A stretch of DNA of 64,000 bases from Bacteroidales bacterium (GTDB taxonomy: Bacteria; Bacteroidota; Bacteroidia; Bacteroidales; UBA932): assembly GCA_017479265.1 (NCBI GenBank), contig JAFVCK010000073.1, positions 1 to 64,000 of the forward strand, in the 5' to 3' direction. Below are positions 34,425 through 43,284 of the stretch, one piece after another. The position numbers and the translations under genes were made by a program. Within the stretch, counting starts at the first letter, position 1, and each line of letters begins with the position of its first letter. A model generated the notes under the pieces. The model was not told the origin of the DNA, made no database searches, and saw only the letters and a list, made by a program, of their open reading frames with translations.

Positions 34425-35903
34425 CTAGTTGCTTATATGGGTGTGACATCCGTTTACGGTAATTGCGCTCAGCGGGCGGCTGGGGCACAGGTTCTCGCAG
34501 GCTCCGCAGCCTATGCACCTGGACTCGTCCACGACGGGTATGCGGAGCGATTCCTCGTCGTCAGGGTCCATGTGGACCATCATTATGGCTCCGGCAGGGC
34601 AGTGGCGGGCGCAGTTGCCGCAGTGTACCCCGTCCCTTTCCACTATGCAGAGGCTCCTGTCCACGGAGGCCGTGCCTATCTTGCGGGTGGTCTTCTCCTC
34701 GGGCGTGAGAGGGAGTATGGCTCCGCAAGGGCATACCTTGGAACATTCCGTGCATTCGGGGCGGCAATAGCCTTTTCCGTAGTCCATTTCCGGCTGCATG
34801 AGCCTTTCTATTGAGGCCGAGGGCCTCAGGACGTTATTCGGACATGCCGCGACGCAGAGCTGGCAGGCCGTGCATATATCATAGAATCGGTCGGCTCCGC
34901 CCGAGCCCGGGGGAGTCAGCGGCACGGTGCGGGTCGGGGTCGTCTTGGGAAGTATCTCGGCCAGGCCTCCGTCGCGCTTTTTCTGAGCGTGTGCAGCCAG
35001 GGCCGAAGTGCCCAGAAGGGCTCCCGTGGCCATGAACTGCCTGCGTCCGGGGTCATTTGCCGGGGCGGTGCTTCCGGCATTGCGCTTCCATGCAAAGCGG
35101 TAATGCAGGGCTCCGAACTTGCAACTCTCTATGCAGTCGAAGCAATCCACGCAGCGCGAATAGTCTATCCTGTGCTCTGAAATGTCTATGCACGAAGCCT
35201 TGCATTTCTTTTCGCAGGCCTTGCAACTTCGGCATTTCTCCCTGTCTATCACCGGGCGGAACATGGCGAACCTCGACAGGAAACTCAGCGTAGTGCCTAC
35301 CGGGCAGATGCTGTTGCAATATGTCCTGCCTCCTGTCCATGCCATCACTACGACCACGACCAGCGTCACCACCGCCACCAGGAAGGTCGGCAGGCTGCGA
35401 ATCCATACTTCCTTGGGGTAGAAGGCATATCCTCCGGCTCTTTCGCTTATCCATGCGAGCAGGTTGTTGCCCCAGCCGTACAGGGGACCGAGCAGGTTCT
35501 GTGTCATGCGTCCGAATGCGCTGTATGGCTCCAGCAGGGCCACGAAGACCTGCACGCCGGCCACGAGCGCCGCTATGAACAGCACCCAGATGCCGTAGCG
35601 CAGCCATTTGAGCTCTTTCTTGTACGTAAAGCGGTTCTTCTTGCTGCGTCCGCGAATCCAGGAGACAATGTCCTGGAATATGCCCAGCGGGCATATCACG
35701 GAGCAATACACGCGCCCGAGCACCAGCGTCAGCAGCACCAGCGCAATCACTACTGCGAGATTCACGGCGAGAACCGCTGGCACGAACTGAATCTTGGCCA
35801 TCCATCCCAGCCAGGTGTGGAGCGTCCCGGAAAGGTCCAGAAACAAAAGTGTAATTCCGGCGAGCACCAGGCCCGCCAACGCAATACGGATTTTTCTCAA
35901 CAT
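34425..35903 (-). CDS. Membrane polyferredoxin (NapH-like plus NapG/NrfC-like fusion)
   Basis: 492 aa. Membrane helices occur at about 8-24, 43-62, 100-120 and 172-192. CSVICPLG and CNSICPVG motifs of the NapH/YccM type follow the second and last helices. Then come two 4Fe-4S clusters (CRSCKACEKKC, CVDCFDCIESC). An internal twin-Arg stretch GRRQFMATGALLGTSALA lies near 293-310. A second ferredoxin half has four more clusters (CTACQLCVAAC, CTECSKVCPC, CGNCARHC, CIGCGACENLC). It looks like a fusion of a quinol-linked NapH-like protein and a NapG-like protein, feeding electrons to the reductase downstream. Confidence 0.85.
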   Translation of the reverse strand: MLRKIRIALAGLVLAGITLLFLDLSGTLHTWLGWMAKIQFVPAVLAVNLAVVIALVLLTLVLGRVYCSVICPLGIFQDIVSWIRGRSKKNRFTYKKELKWLRYGIWVLFIAALVAGVQVFVALLEPYSAFGRMTQNLLGPLYGWGNNLLAWISERAGGYAFYPKEVWIRSLPTFLVAVVTLVVVVVMAWTGGRTYCNSICPVGTTLSFLSRFAMFRPVIDREKCRSCKACEKKCKASCIDISEHRIDYSRCVDCFDCIESCKFGALHYRFAWKRNAGSTAPANDPGRRQFMATGALLGTSALAAHAQKKRDGGLAEILPKTTPTRTVPLTPPGSGGADRFYDICTACQLCVAACPNNVLRPSASIERLMQPEMDYGKGYCRPECTECSKVCPCGAILPLTPEEKTTRKIGTASVDRSLCIVERDGVHCGNCARHCPAGAIMMVHMDPDDEESLRIPVVDESRCIGCGACENLCPSRPLSAITVNGCHTHISN

Positions 35904-36003
35904 AAAGCCTGTTCTTTGTAAACAAACCCTGCGGGCACGGAGGCCCGACTGTTTGCATAGGCAAAAATAATAAAAGAAACCGATAAATCTTCAAAAAATT
36001 GCA

Positions 36004-36011
36004 TACCTTTG
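36004..36011 (+). promoter_or_regulatory. -7 box just before the small membrane protein gene
   Basis: TACCTTTG matches TAnnTTTG and lies only 10 bases before the ATG at 36021, so the mRNA would have almost no leader. Confidence 0.5.
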
Positions 36012-36020
36012 CATAAAGTG

Positions 36021-36755
36021 ATGAAGCGTTCTACAACATTCTTTTTGCTGCGCGTGTTTGTGGCGGCTACGGCGGCGCTGATGGTCAGCATCGGCGCTGA
36101 TGCCCAATATCTTAAGAGAGACTGGTCCAACGAAGTGAGTTTCGGCGGCAGCTGGACCCCGGGCGACCATTTCGGAATAGAATTCTCTTATTTCTGGTTC
36201 CCTCTGCACTATGTAGGTATAGGGGCCTATGCCCAGATGGGGGCTACCTCCAAGTCTTCCAATGTCCCCACGGGCGTTATCCCGGCTTCTTCGGAATATT
36301 ACGGCACCTACAATGTCTGGATACTCATGGAGGAGCATCAGAAGGTCACCAACTTGAGCCTTGTGCCTTCCGTGCTGCTGGCTACCCCGGACCTCAATAT
36401 AGGGGCAGTCGCATTGTCTTTGAGGCTTATACCCGGCATAGGCCTGACCGTCCCGAGAGAAAGGGTAGAGGTGGAATACAGAATGGCCAATCCCAAAGTC
36501 GATGTTGAATATTCCAACTTCAAATATCAGAAATACTGGCTCAAGGGCCCCCAGTGGTGGTATTGGAGCGGGAGGGCTGCAATTAATGTCAACATAGACG
36601 AACTTGGTTTCGGTATAGGCTACCGCATGTCCAACCAGGATATATGGGCCACCCGTCGCACAGGCAAAATAGAAGGCACCTCCTTCGATACCTTCTATCC
36701 CTCAGGTAAAAAACTGTATCACAGCTTCTACCTCTATGTCGCCTGGAAATTCTAG
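36021..36755 (+). CDS. Predicted outer-membrane beta-barrel protein, unknown function
   Basis: 244 aa from the ATG at 36021. A signal peptide ends at GADAQ. Alternating aromatic strands (EVSFGGSWTPGDHFGIEFSYFWFPLHYVGIGAYAQ) and the terminal LYVAWKF fit a small outer-membrane barrel. The middle holds YWLKGPQWWYWSGRAAINVNID. No family is recognised. Its TAG stop shares the palindrome CTAG with the stop of the convergent kinase gene. Confidence 0.65.
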   Translation: MKRSTTFFLLRVFVAATAALMVSIGADAQYLKRDWSNEVSFGGSWTPGDHFGIEFSYFWFPLHYVGIGAYAQMGATSKSSNVPTGVIPASSEYYGTYNVWILMEEHQKVTNLSLVPSVLLATPDLNIGAVALSLRLIPGIGLTVPRERVEVEYRMANPKVDVEYSNFKYQKYWLKGPQWWYWSGRAAINVNIDELGFGIGYRMSNQDIWATRRTGKIEGTSFDTFYPSGKKLYHSFYLYVAWKF

Positions 36756-38422
36756 TACTTGAAGGAAGAGCCTCCGAGGAATTCCCTCAGCAGGGAAGTC
36801 GGCGGTATCTCCTGGTCGGGAACAGGGGTGAAATAATGTATGAATTTCAGCAGCCTGTGCGCCTCGCTGTACTCGGGACAATTCTTCGGCACGCTGGCCA
36901 GAATGGGCACCGCGTGGTTGCGAAGTACCGCAAACTCAATAAGATACGCTGAATTGAACATTACGTCGGCTGTCTCCTGATATGGATATATCCAGTCGTG
37001 CTCGGCCTGCCTGACATTGGGCCACTGCATTATGGACTCCCTCGCGCTGAAAGCCCCCTTGTTGTAGTCGCGCACTATTCGGCGCAGGAGGCGGTTGTCG
37101 CTGGTAGGTATGCAGTTGTGGTTGTCAAGGGAAGTGCTGGTCAGGGTGTTGATGAATATCTTGTACTTGGCGTTGTCCGCAATCTTGTCGGTCAGTCCCG
37201 GATTCAAGGCATGTATGCCTTCGACCAGAAGTATGCTGCCCGGGACTAGCCTTATGTGCTTGCCCTTATACTCGCGAAGACCCGTAACAAAGTTGTATTC
37301 AGGTACTTGCACGTCTTCGCCATTAAGCATGGCGATTATGTCCTCCTGCATCTTGGCATGGTCCACGGTATCGAAATTGTCGAAATCGTAGCTGCCGTCT
37401 GGAAGCTTGGGAGTGTCTGTCCTGTTGACGAAATAGTCGTCCGTGGACATTGACTTGGGAAGCAGTCCGCAGGCCTTGAGCTGAATGCTTAGCCTCTTGC
37501 AGAAGGTCGTCTTGCCGCTGCTGCTCGGTCCCGTTATCAGCACCACCTTGACAGGATTCTCGGCCTTGGCGCGGCGGTTGATTTCCTCGGCAATCTGCAC
37601 TATCTTCTTCTCCTGCAGGGCCTCCGCCACCTGTATCAGTTCGCTCGCCTGGCCCTCTAGAATGGCGCGGTTCACGTCGCCCACGTTGCCCAGCCTCTGG
37701 ATTATGTTCCACTGCAGGCTCTCGTTGAACATCTCGAAGGTCTTGGGCTGGTCGCAGAACGGAGCCAGCTCGTCGGGATTGCTCCGGCTCGGGACCCTCA
37801 GCAGGATTCCGTTGTGGAAATGCTGTATGGCCCATTTGGTCAGATATCCGGCGGTAGGGACGAGGCGGCCGTAATAATAGTCCACCGTATCCCCGAGGGT
37901 ATAGTAGTCGGTATATACTTCATCGCTGGTTTCCAGCAACTTGACCTTGTCCTCGTAACCGGCGTCCTTGAATATCTTGATGGCCTTGTCCGTGTGGACC
38001 TCGTAGCGGTGGAAAGGTACGTTCTGGTTCACGATTTCCTGCATGCGGGCGGATATCCTTTCGACATCCTCTATGCTGAGGTCCGACTTGTCGGCCTTGT
38101 GGACATGGCAGAAGTAGCCGTGCGATATGGAATGCTCCACATATACCTCGCAGCCCGGGAACACCTCAATGGCCGCCTTGTAGAGCAGGAAATACAAAGA
38201 ACGCGTATATACCCTCATTCCGCTGGGGTCGCGAACGTCCAGGAACTCTATGTCCTTGTTGTGGTACAGACGGAAACGGAGTCCTTGAGAGACATTGTTG
38301 ACTTTGGCCGACACTATGGGGTAGGGCCTGTCAAACTCGAACTCCGGAAGCATCTGCTCAAGTGTGGAACCCTCCGGAAATTTTTTGTAAGTGTTTGTGT
38401 TCTTGCAATATACCTGCATCAT
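36752..38422 (-). CDS. Nucleoside kinase with TGS, ThrRS-editing-like and PRK/uridine kinase domains
   Basis: 556 aa. The N-terminus is a TGS-like domain (residues 1-65), then a threonyl-tRNA synthetase second-domain-like region with SHGYFCHV, then a phosphoribulokinase/uridine-kinase domain with P-loop GPSSSGKTTF, STDDYFVNR, EGIHALNPGL and RLLRRIVRDY. This three-part architecture is a known family in Bacteroidota and Firmicutes (nucleoside kinase or Udk-like). It likely phosphorylates a nucleoside for salvage; specificity is unknown. It overlaps the convergent gene by 4 bases. Confidence 0.88.
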   Translation of the reverse strand: MMQVYCKNTNTYKKFPEGSTLEQMLPEFEFDRPYPIVSAKVNNVSQGLRFRLYHNKDIEFLDVRDPSGMRVYTRSLYFLLYKAAIEVFPGCEVYVEHSISHGYFCHVHKADKSDLSIEDVERISARMQEIVNQNVPFHRYEVHTDKAIKIFKDAGYEDKVKLLETSDEVYTDYYTLGDTVDYYYGRLVPTAGYLTKWAIQHFHNGILLRVPSRSNPDELAPFCDQPKTFEMFNESLQWNIIQRLGNVGDVNRAILEGQASELIQVAEALQEKKIVQIAEEINRRAKAENPVKVVLITGPSSSGKTTFCKRLSIQLKACGLLPKSMSTDDYFVNRTDTPKLPDGSYDFDNFDTVDHAKMQEDIIAMLNGEDVQVPEYNFVTGLREYKGKHIRLVPGSILLVEGIHALNPGLTDKIADNAKYKIFINTLTSTSLDNHNCIPTSDNRLLRRIVRDYNKGAFSARESIMQWPNVRQAEHDWIYPYQETADVMFNSAYLIEFAVLRNHAVPILASVPKNCPEYSEAHRLLKFIHYFTPVPDQEIPPTSLLREFLGGSSFKY

Positions 38423-38453
38423 AGGGCGTTAGGGTAAGTATAGTTATCAACCG

Positions 38454-38484
38454 AAAAACGGTGCCGGATTTCTCCGGACACCGT
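38454..38484 (-). terminator. Terminator after pnp
   Basis: An ACGGTG-CCGGA stem pairs with TCCGGACACCGT (38458-38484, one bulge), followed on the minus strand by five T. It lies 8 bases after the pnp stop codon. Confidence 0.75.
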
Positions 38485-38492
38485 TTCACTTT

Positions 38493-40862
38493 TTAGAATA
38501 TTTCGGGCTCGTTGGAAGCACCCTCATCGACATGGTCGTTGTTGCGGGGCTTGCGGAAGTCGCGGCGCGCTCCGTCACGTCCGCCCTCATTCCTGCGGGG
38601 ACGGTCGCCACCCGCTGCAGGGCGGCGGTCGCCTGAGCGGCGCTCATCCCTCTTGCCGTCGGAAGAGCGGCGGCCACGGTCGCCTGAACCACCGCTGCGG
38701 GGCCTGCGCTCGGGCTCTACCCATCCTTCGGGCTTCTCCTGGAGGGCCCTCATGGAAAGACGCATCTTGCCTGTCTTCTCGTCGATTTCGAGGAGCTTGA
38801 CATCCACCTCGTCACCCACCTTGAGCACGTCCTCGACATTCTCAGTCTTGGTCCATGCTATCTCGGATACGTGCAGGAGGCCTTCCTTGCCGGGAAGAAT
38901 CTCGATGAAGGCACCGAAATCAAGTATGGAAACGACCTTTCCGTGATAGGTCTCGCCGACCTCGGGAACGGTGCATATAGCCTTGATGCGGGCGAGTGCT
39001 GCATCCATGGCGGCCTTGTCAACTCCGAAGATGTCCACGACACCCTTGGTGCCGCCCTGTCCGTTGTCCACCTCTTCGATGGTGATGGTGGTACCGGTCT
39101 CCTTCTGGAGTCCCTGTATGGTCTCGCCGCCCTTGCCGATGACTGCTCCGATGAATTCGGAAGGAATCTCGATCTGGATGATTCTGGGAACGTGAGGCTT
39201 GTAGTCCTCGCGAGGCTCGCTGATGGTCTTGAGCATTTCGCCCATGATGTGGAGCCTTCCCTGGCGTGCCTGCTCGAGGGCCCTTTCGAGAACCTCGTAT
39301 GAAAGGCCGTCCACCTTGATGTCCATCTGGGTAGCGGTGATACCGTCCTTGGTGCCGGCCACCTTGAAGTCCATGTCACCGAGATGGTCCTCGTCGCCGA
39401 GGATGTCGGTCAGGATGGCATATCGGTCGTTGGGGCGCTCTGCGTCGGTGATGAGGCCCATGGCCACACCTGCGACGGGCTTGCGAATCTTCACGCCTGC
39501 ATCCATGAGGGCGAGGCAGCCTCCGCAGATGGAAGCCTGTGAAGAAGAACCGTTGGACTCAAGTATATCGGAAACTACGCGCACTGCGTAAGGGAATTCG
39601 GGAGCCTTGGGCATGACGGCCTTCAGGGCCCTCCATGCGAGGTTGCCGTGACCGACTTCGCGACGGCCCACACCCCTCTGCGCCTTGGCTTCGCCGGTGG
39701 CGAAAGGAGGGAAGTTGTAGTGCAGCACGAACTGCTGGGTCTCCTGTACGAGCACCTCGTCCATCTCCTTCATGTCGAGCTTGGTGCCGAGGGTCACGGA
39801 TGCCAGGGCCTGGGTCTCTCCACGGGTGAAGATTGCGCTTCCGTGTGCGCAGGGGAGGGTGTCCACCTCGCACCAGATGGGGCGGACGTCGGTGGTGCCG
39901 CGGCCGTCAAGACGCAGTCCCTCGTCAAGGATGAGGTTGCGCATGGCCTCTTTCTCCTCATGTGCATAGTATCTTGCTACCATGGCTGCCTTTGCCTCCC
40001 GGTCCTCTTCGGACAGGGTGGCGAGGAAGTCGGCCTGAATCTGCTCGAAGCCTGCCGTCCTTTCCTGCTTGGGCTTTGCGGCCTTTGCCAGGGCATAGCA
40101 CTTGTCATAGCAGAAGTCGTGGACTGCCTTGCGCAGGTCCTCGTCTTCCTCGTCGTGAGGGTAGTCCCTCTTGACGGTCTTGCCGCACTCTTCGTTGAGT
40201 TCCTTCTGGACGCGGCACTGTCTCTTGATTTCCTCGTGGGCGAACTTGATGGCTCCGAGCATTACATCCTCGGTGACCTCGTTCATTTCGCCTTCGACCA
40301 TCATGATGTTCTCCTCGGTGGCGGCGACCATCAGCTCGAGGTCGGCGTTCTCCATCTCGGAGAAGTTGGGATTGATTTTGAACTGACCGCCGATTCTTGC
40401 GACGCGCACCTCGGAGATAGGGCCGAGGAAGGGCAGGTCGCTGGTAGCGAGGGCTGCCGATGCGGCGAGGCCGGCGAGTGCATCGGGCTGGATGTCCTTC
40501 TCAGCGGAGATGAGCCAGATGTTTACGAATACTGCAAGGTGGAAGTCGTCGGGGAACAGGGGACGAAGGGCCCTGTCCACGAGGCGGGCTGTAAGCACCT
40601 CTGCGTCAGAGGCTTTGCCTTCCCTCTTCATGAATCCGCCGGGGAATCTTCCAGCAGCATAGAATTTCTCCTTGTAATCGACCTGGAGGGGCAGGAAGTC
40701 CGTTCCTTCGGTAACTTCCTTTGCGCAGGTCACGGTGGCCAGGAGCATTGTGCCTCCCATCTTTACCACCGCCGAGCCGTCCGCCTGCTTCGCGACCTTT
40801 CCGGTCTCGATTTCGATTGTCCTTCCGTCGGACAGCGTGATTGTTTTCTTGATAATGTTCAT
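38493..40862 (-). CDS. pnp: Polyribonucleotide nucleotidyltransferase
   Basis: 789 aa from the ATG at 40862; an upstream in-frame ATG at 40904 falls in the leader palindrome and is unlikely. Two RNase PH domains are present ([24 protein letters not shown]; then [16 protein letters not shown] with the catalytic region [16 protein letters not shown]). A KH domain ([18 protein letters not shown]) and an S1 domain ([31 protein letters not shown]) follow. An Arg/Gly/Asp-rich tail (about 85 aa) ends the protein. It is a phosphorolytic 3'-5' exonuclease of RNA decay. It lies downstream of rpsO, the classic arrangement. Confidence 0.97.
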   Translation of the reverse strand: MNIIKKTITLSDGRTIEIETGKVAKQADGSAVVKMGGTMLLATVTCAKEVTEGTDFLPLQVDYKEKFYAAGRFPGGFMKREGKASDAEVLTARLVDRALRPLFPDDFHLAVFVNIWLISAEKDIQPDALAGLAASAALATSDLPFLGPISEVRVARIGGQFKINPNFSEMENADLELMVAATEENIMMVEGEMNEVTEDVMLGAIKFAHEEIKRQCRVQKELNEECGKTVKRDYPHDEEDEDLRKAVHDFCYDKCYALAKAAKPKQERTAGFEQIQADFLATLSEEDREAKAAMVARYYAHEEKEAMRNLILDEGLRLDGRGTTDVRPIWCEVDTLPCAHGSAIFTRGETQALASVTLGTKLDMKEMDEVLVQETQQFVLHYNFPPFATGEAKAQRGVGRREVGHGNLAWRALKAVMPKAPEFPYAVRVVSDILESNGSSSQASICGGCLALMDAGVKIRKPVAGVAMGLITDAERPNDRYAILTDILGDEDHLGDMDFKVAGTKDGITATQMDIKVDGLSYEVLERALEQARQGRLHIMGEMLKTISEPREDYKPHVPRIIQIEIPSEFIGAVIGKGGETIQGLQKETGTTITIEEVDNGQGGTKGVVDIFGVDKAAMDAALARIKAICTVPEVGETYHGKVVSILDFGAFIEILPGKEGLLHVSEIAWTKTENVEDVLKVGDEVDVKLLEIDEKTGKMRLSMRALQEKPEGWVEPERRPRSGGSGDRGRRSSDGKRDERRSGDRRPAAGGDRPRRNEGGRDGARRDFRKPRNNDHVDEGASNEPEIF

Positions 40863-40881
40863 TATTGCTTCTTTAACCGCT

Positions 40882-40904
40882 ATGGCATTGACCGTCAATG
40901 CCAT
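40882..40904 (-). promoter_or_regulatory. Perfect palindrome in the pnp leader
   Basis: ATGGCATTGAC (40882-40892) and GTCAATGCCAT (40894-40904) are exact inverses around one base, 19 bases before the pnp start codon. As RNA this forms an 11-bp arm with almost no loop, or a longer stem with the ends opened. In enteric bacteria an RNase III-cleaved leader hairpin mediates pnp autoregulation; a parallel role here is inference. Confidence 0.55.
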
Positions 40905-40968
40905 TCATTAATAATAAAAATGTTGCGGCACTTGCCGCTATATAGCCGCCTTACGGCGATTTTTTACG

Positions 40969-41001
40969 AAAAAAGGGACGGTCCAGCATGTGACCAGTCC
41001 C
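40969..41001 (-). terminator. Terminator or attenuator between rpsO and pnp
   Basis: Minus strand: GGGACTGGT pairs imperfectly with ACCGTCCC (40975-41001) and is followed by six T. A smaller CGCC/GGCG hairpin follows near 40948-40959. It would reduce read-through from rpsO into pnp. Confidence 0.65.
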
Positions 41002-41022
41002 TCAGCGTCAATCCGTATGGTC

Positions 41023-41298
41023 TTACCTACGGAGACCGAGCTCCTTGATGATAGCCCTGTATCTCTCAATGTCGACCCTCTGGAGGTAGTCCAGAAGCTG
41101 ACGCCTTTTACCGACCAGGCGGAGAAGTGAACGGCGTGTCACCACGTCCTTCTTGTTCTGCTTCACGTGCTCGGTGAGGTGAGCGATACGGTAGGAGAAT
41201 AGTGCAATCTGACTCTCAGGAGAGCCGGTGTCTGTATTGGACTTCCCGTACTTCGCGAAAATCTCTTGCTTCTTTTCAGGCATCAAATATTCAGCCAT
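41023..41298 (-). CDS. rpsO: 30S ribosomal protein S15
   Basis: 91 aa, standard length. Signatures are [49 protein letters not shown] and the end IKELGLRR. It binds the central domain of 16S rRNA early in 30S assembly. It is first gene of the rpsO-pnp cluster, with a -7 box on the minus strand at 41360-41367 and a leader hairpin between. Confidence 0.98.
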   Translation of the reverse strand: MAEYLMPEKKQEIFAKYGKSNTDTGSPESQIALFSYRIAHLTEHVKQNKKDVVTRRSLLRLVGKRRQLLDYLQRVDIERYRAIIKELGLRR

Positions 41299-41327
41299 CT
41301 TTGCAAAAGTTTTTTGTTAAACATCAT

Positions 41328-41367
41328 GCGTTTCCGCACCCCTGCGGAATTTCGCGGTGCAAATGTA
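41328..41367 (-). promoter_or_regulatory. rpsO promoter and leader hairpin
   Basis: The -7 box TACATTTG occupies 41360-41367 on the minus strand. The leader contains TTCCGCA-GGGG-TGCGGAA (41332-41349), a perfect 7-bp stem with GGGG loop, extended by GCG/CGC at 41328-41330 and 41353-41355. It is a candidate S15 autoregulatory structure, since S15 commonly represses its own mRNA through leader hairpins. Confidence 0.5.
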
Positions 41368-41475
41368 GGTGTTTTTGTTCAAAAATGCAAAATAAAAAGG
41401 CGAAAATGACGACAGCTTCTTAGCTCCCATGGACACGCCAATGAAGTTTCCGGGCCGATATTCCGGAAAAATGAT

Positions 41476-41483
41476 TATATTTG
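41476..41483 (+). promoter_or_regulatory. -7 box of the 93-aa protein gene
   Basis: TATATTTG matches TAnnTTTG, 22 bases before the ATG at 41506. Confidence 0.6.
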
Positions 41484-41505
41484 CACCGAATTAATTCAAA
41501 TATAT

Positions 41506-41787
41506 ATGAACCTTAGAGATTTCAAGAAAGACGTTGATTATTTCGTAGGCGAGTTCGTTGACGACTGCGCCCTTTTCATAACCCTCAATCCTACCAAGGC
41601 CACGGAGGAAGTCACCGCCATCATCGAAGAAGCGGTTGACCTCTACAACGACCTCAAGGACAAGGGCAACGAAAAGGTGGAAGGCCGCAAGGGCGTATAT
41701 TACGCAGGTCTTCGCAAGGAGATGTTCGAGAAGGTGGATGCCCTCTACGAGAAGCTCAGCAGCGTCGTAGCCGCCTCCCGCAAGTAA
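41506..41787 (+). CDS. Conserved small cytoplasmic protein, unknown function
   Basis: 93 aa, no signal peptide, helical and charged (MNLRDFKKDVDYFVGEFVDDCALFI at the start; GRKGVYYAGLRKEMFEKVDALYEKLSSVV at the end). It looks like a small Bacteroidota-conserved protein of unknown role. Its stop abuts the stop of the convergent dacB gene with no gap. Confidence 0.75.
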   Translation: MNLRDFKKDVDYFVGEFVDDCALFITLNPTKATEEVTAIIEEAVDLYNDLKDKGNEKVEGRKGVYYAGLRKEMFEKVDALYEKLSSVVAASRK

Positions 41788-43284
41788 TCAGTTCTCGCGG
41801 GCCAGCAGGCTTATTATCCTGTCTATCCTGGACATCGCAATCCAGTACGGCCCGCTGTAACTGTTCAGCATTATGGAGAATACTATGGTATCCTCCTTTC
41901 CGCCGTCTGCAGGTATGATGTATCCGCTGTAGCAGCGCACTCCTTCCATGGAGCCGCTCTTATAGCGGATACGTTCGCGTGTGGACTTGTCCGAATTGCG
42001 AAGCCTCCCGGCCTGCGAACCGGTTCCGGGTATGGTCAGGGTCGAGACGAAACGCTCTGAAACCGGGCTGTAGAGCATTGCACGCAGGAAACGGCAGAAA
42101 AAGTCCGGGGATATGTAGTTTTTCCTTGAAAGGCCGCTGCCGTCCACCTGGGATATGCCGTAGGAGCCGTCCACGCCGATTTTCGACAGCGCCCGTCTCA
42201 CGGCGACTCCCGTGGAATCGTAACTGGCCGAACCGGTAAGGGCCTTCCCCAGCACTCTCAGCAGGGATTCTGCGTAGAAATTGTCGCTCCTCTGGTTTAT
42301 GATATACGATATCCGCCCTATATCGGGAGACTCGGTCTGGCCCAGCAGGGAGATGTCCGTCGCCGCAGGATATTCGCCTTTGTCGCCGGGGGCCCTGCGC
42401 ACCATGCCGAAATTGTCCACGTCGGCATAGCCCTGCGAGCGTATCCCGTTAGTTTCCAGATACTTCCAGAAATACATGGCGCAGGTCATGGCAGCGAATT
42501 TGTTGCTGCACTCCACGGTCTTTGGCTTGCGGTCGCAGGCAAAAGTGCCCCTTATCTCCGCGACCGGGGCGAGGTCGTTGGTGTAAAGGTACAGCATGTC
42601 CCCTGTGCCCGCCTTGCCGGTGGAACACCTGTAGGAGAACTTCATCCAGGGGGCCTGGGGATATGACGGCTCTATGCTAAGAGGGTCGCCGGGCTTTGCC
42701 CCTGCGCTCACCTTGAAATCCTGCTTGTTGCGGTAGAAAGAAAGGGCGTTTCCTCCTGTACCATAGTAGGTCCCTATGTCCTCGTACAGCCATGAAGGCT
42801 GTTCGGAATCCCCGTCGAAGAAGCGTCCGTCGCCTATTATCCTGCCCTCGATCTTCTTGATTCCGGCCTTGGAGACAAAGCCCTTCCACCTTGAGAAAAG
42901 GCCGTCTATGTAGGTCGCAATTGAATCCCTGGAGGCTATGGTAGGGTCGCCTCCTCCTATTATATACAGGTCTCCCTTCAGTGTGCCGTCCTCTATGGTC
43001 CCGCTGTAGCCTATTCCCGTCCTTATGCGATAGCCGGAGCCAAGGTTGGCAAGGGCCATGCCTGTTGTAATGAGCTTGGTGTTGGAGGCGGGCTCCAGTT
43101 TCTGCATGTGGGAAATGCAGGCTATGGTGTCCCCTCGGGCCTTGACTGCAAGAACGCCCAGACGGGCCGAACGGAATGGTTCGGTGGCGCAGAGGCTGTC
43201 CAGATACTGCTGGACGCGGCTCTGCGCTCCGGCTCCAAGGCTCAGAAGCAGGAGGGGGAGCAGGAGGGGCAGGCGTTTCAGCAT
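41788..43284 (-). CDS. dacB: D-alanyl-D-alanine carboxypeptidase/endopeptidase (PBP4 family, S13)
   Basis: 498 aa from the ATG at 43284; the longer open frame runs into galE. A signal peptide ends at AGAQ. S13 motifs are SNTK (SxxK, in EPASNTKLIT), SDN (SxN, in RSDNFYAESLL) and KSG (in RYKSGSMEGVRC). It trims or cleaves peptidoglycan cross-links in the periplasm. It overlaps the end of galE by 7 bases, so the two form an operon. Confidence 0.93.
   Translation of the reverse strand: MLKRLPLLLPLLLLSLGAGAQSRVQQYLDSLCATEPFRSARLGVLAVKARGDTIACISHMQKLEPASNTKLITTGMALANLGSGYRIRTGIGYSGTIEDGTLKGDLYIIGGGDPTIASRDSIATYIDGLFSRWKGFVSKAGIKKIEGRIIGDGRFFDGDSEQPSWLYEDIGTYYGTGGNALSFYRNKQDFKVSAGAKPGDPLSIEPSYPQAPWMKFSYRCSTGKAGTGDMLYLYTNDLAPVAEIRGTFACDRKPKTVECSNKFAAMTCAMYFWKYLETNGIRSQGYADVDNFGMVRRAPGDKGEYPAATDISLLGQTESPDIGRISYIINQRSDNFYAESLLRVLGKALTGSASYDSTGVAVRRALSKIGVDGSYGISQVDGSGLSRKNYISPDFFCRFLRAMLYSPVSERFVSTLTIPGTGSQAGRLRNSDKSTRERIRYKSGSMEGVRCYSGYIIPADGGKEDTIVFSIMLNSYSGPYWIAMSRIDRIISLLAREN

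Noticed and set aside
36752..36755. Possible fusion or frameshift where the barrel gene meets the kinase gene
   Set aside because: The two genes converge and simply share the palindrome CTAG for their stop codons.
39648..41048. 466-aa open frame on the plus strand
   Set aside because: Antisense to pnp; its composition is that of a shadow frame and pnp is unmistakable.
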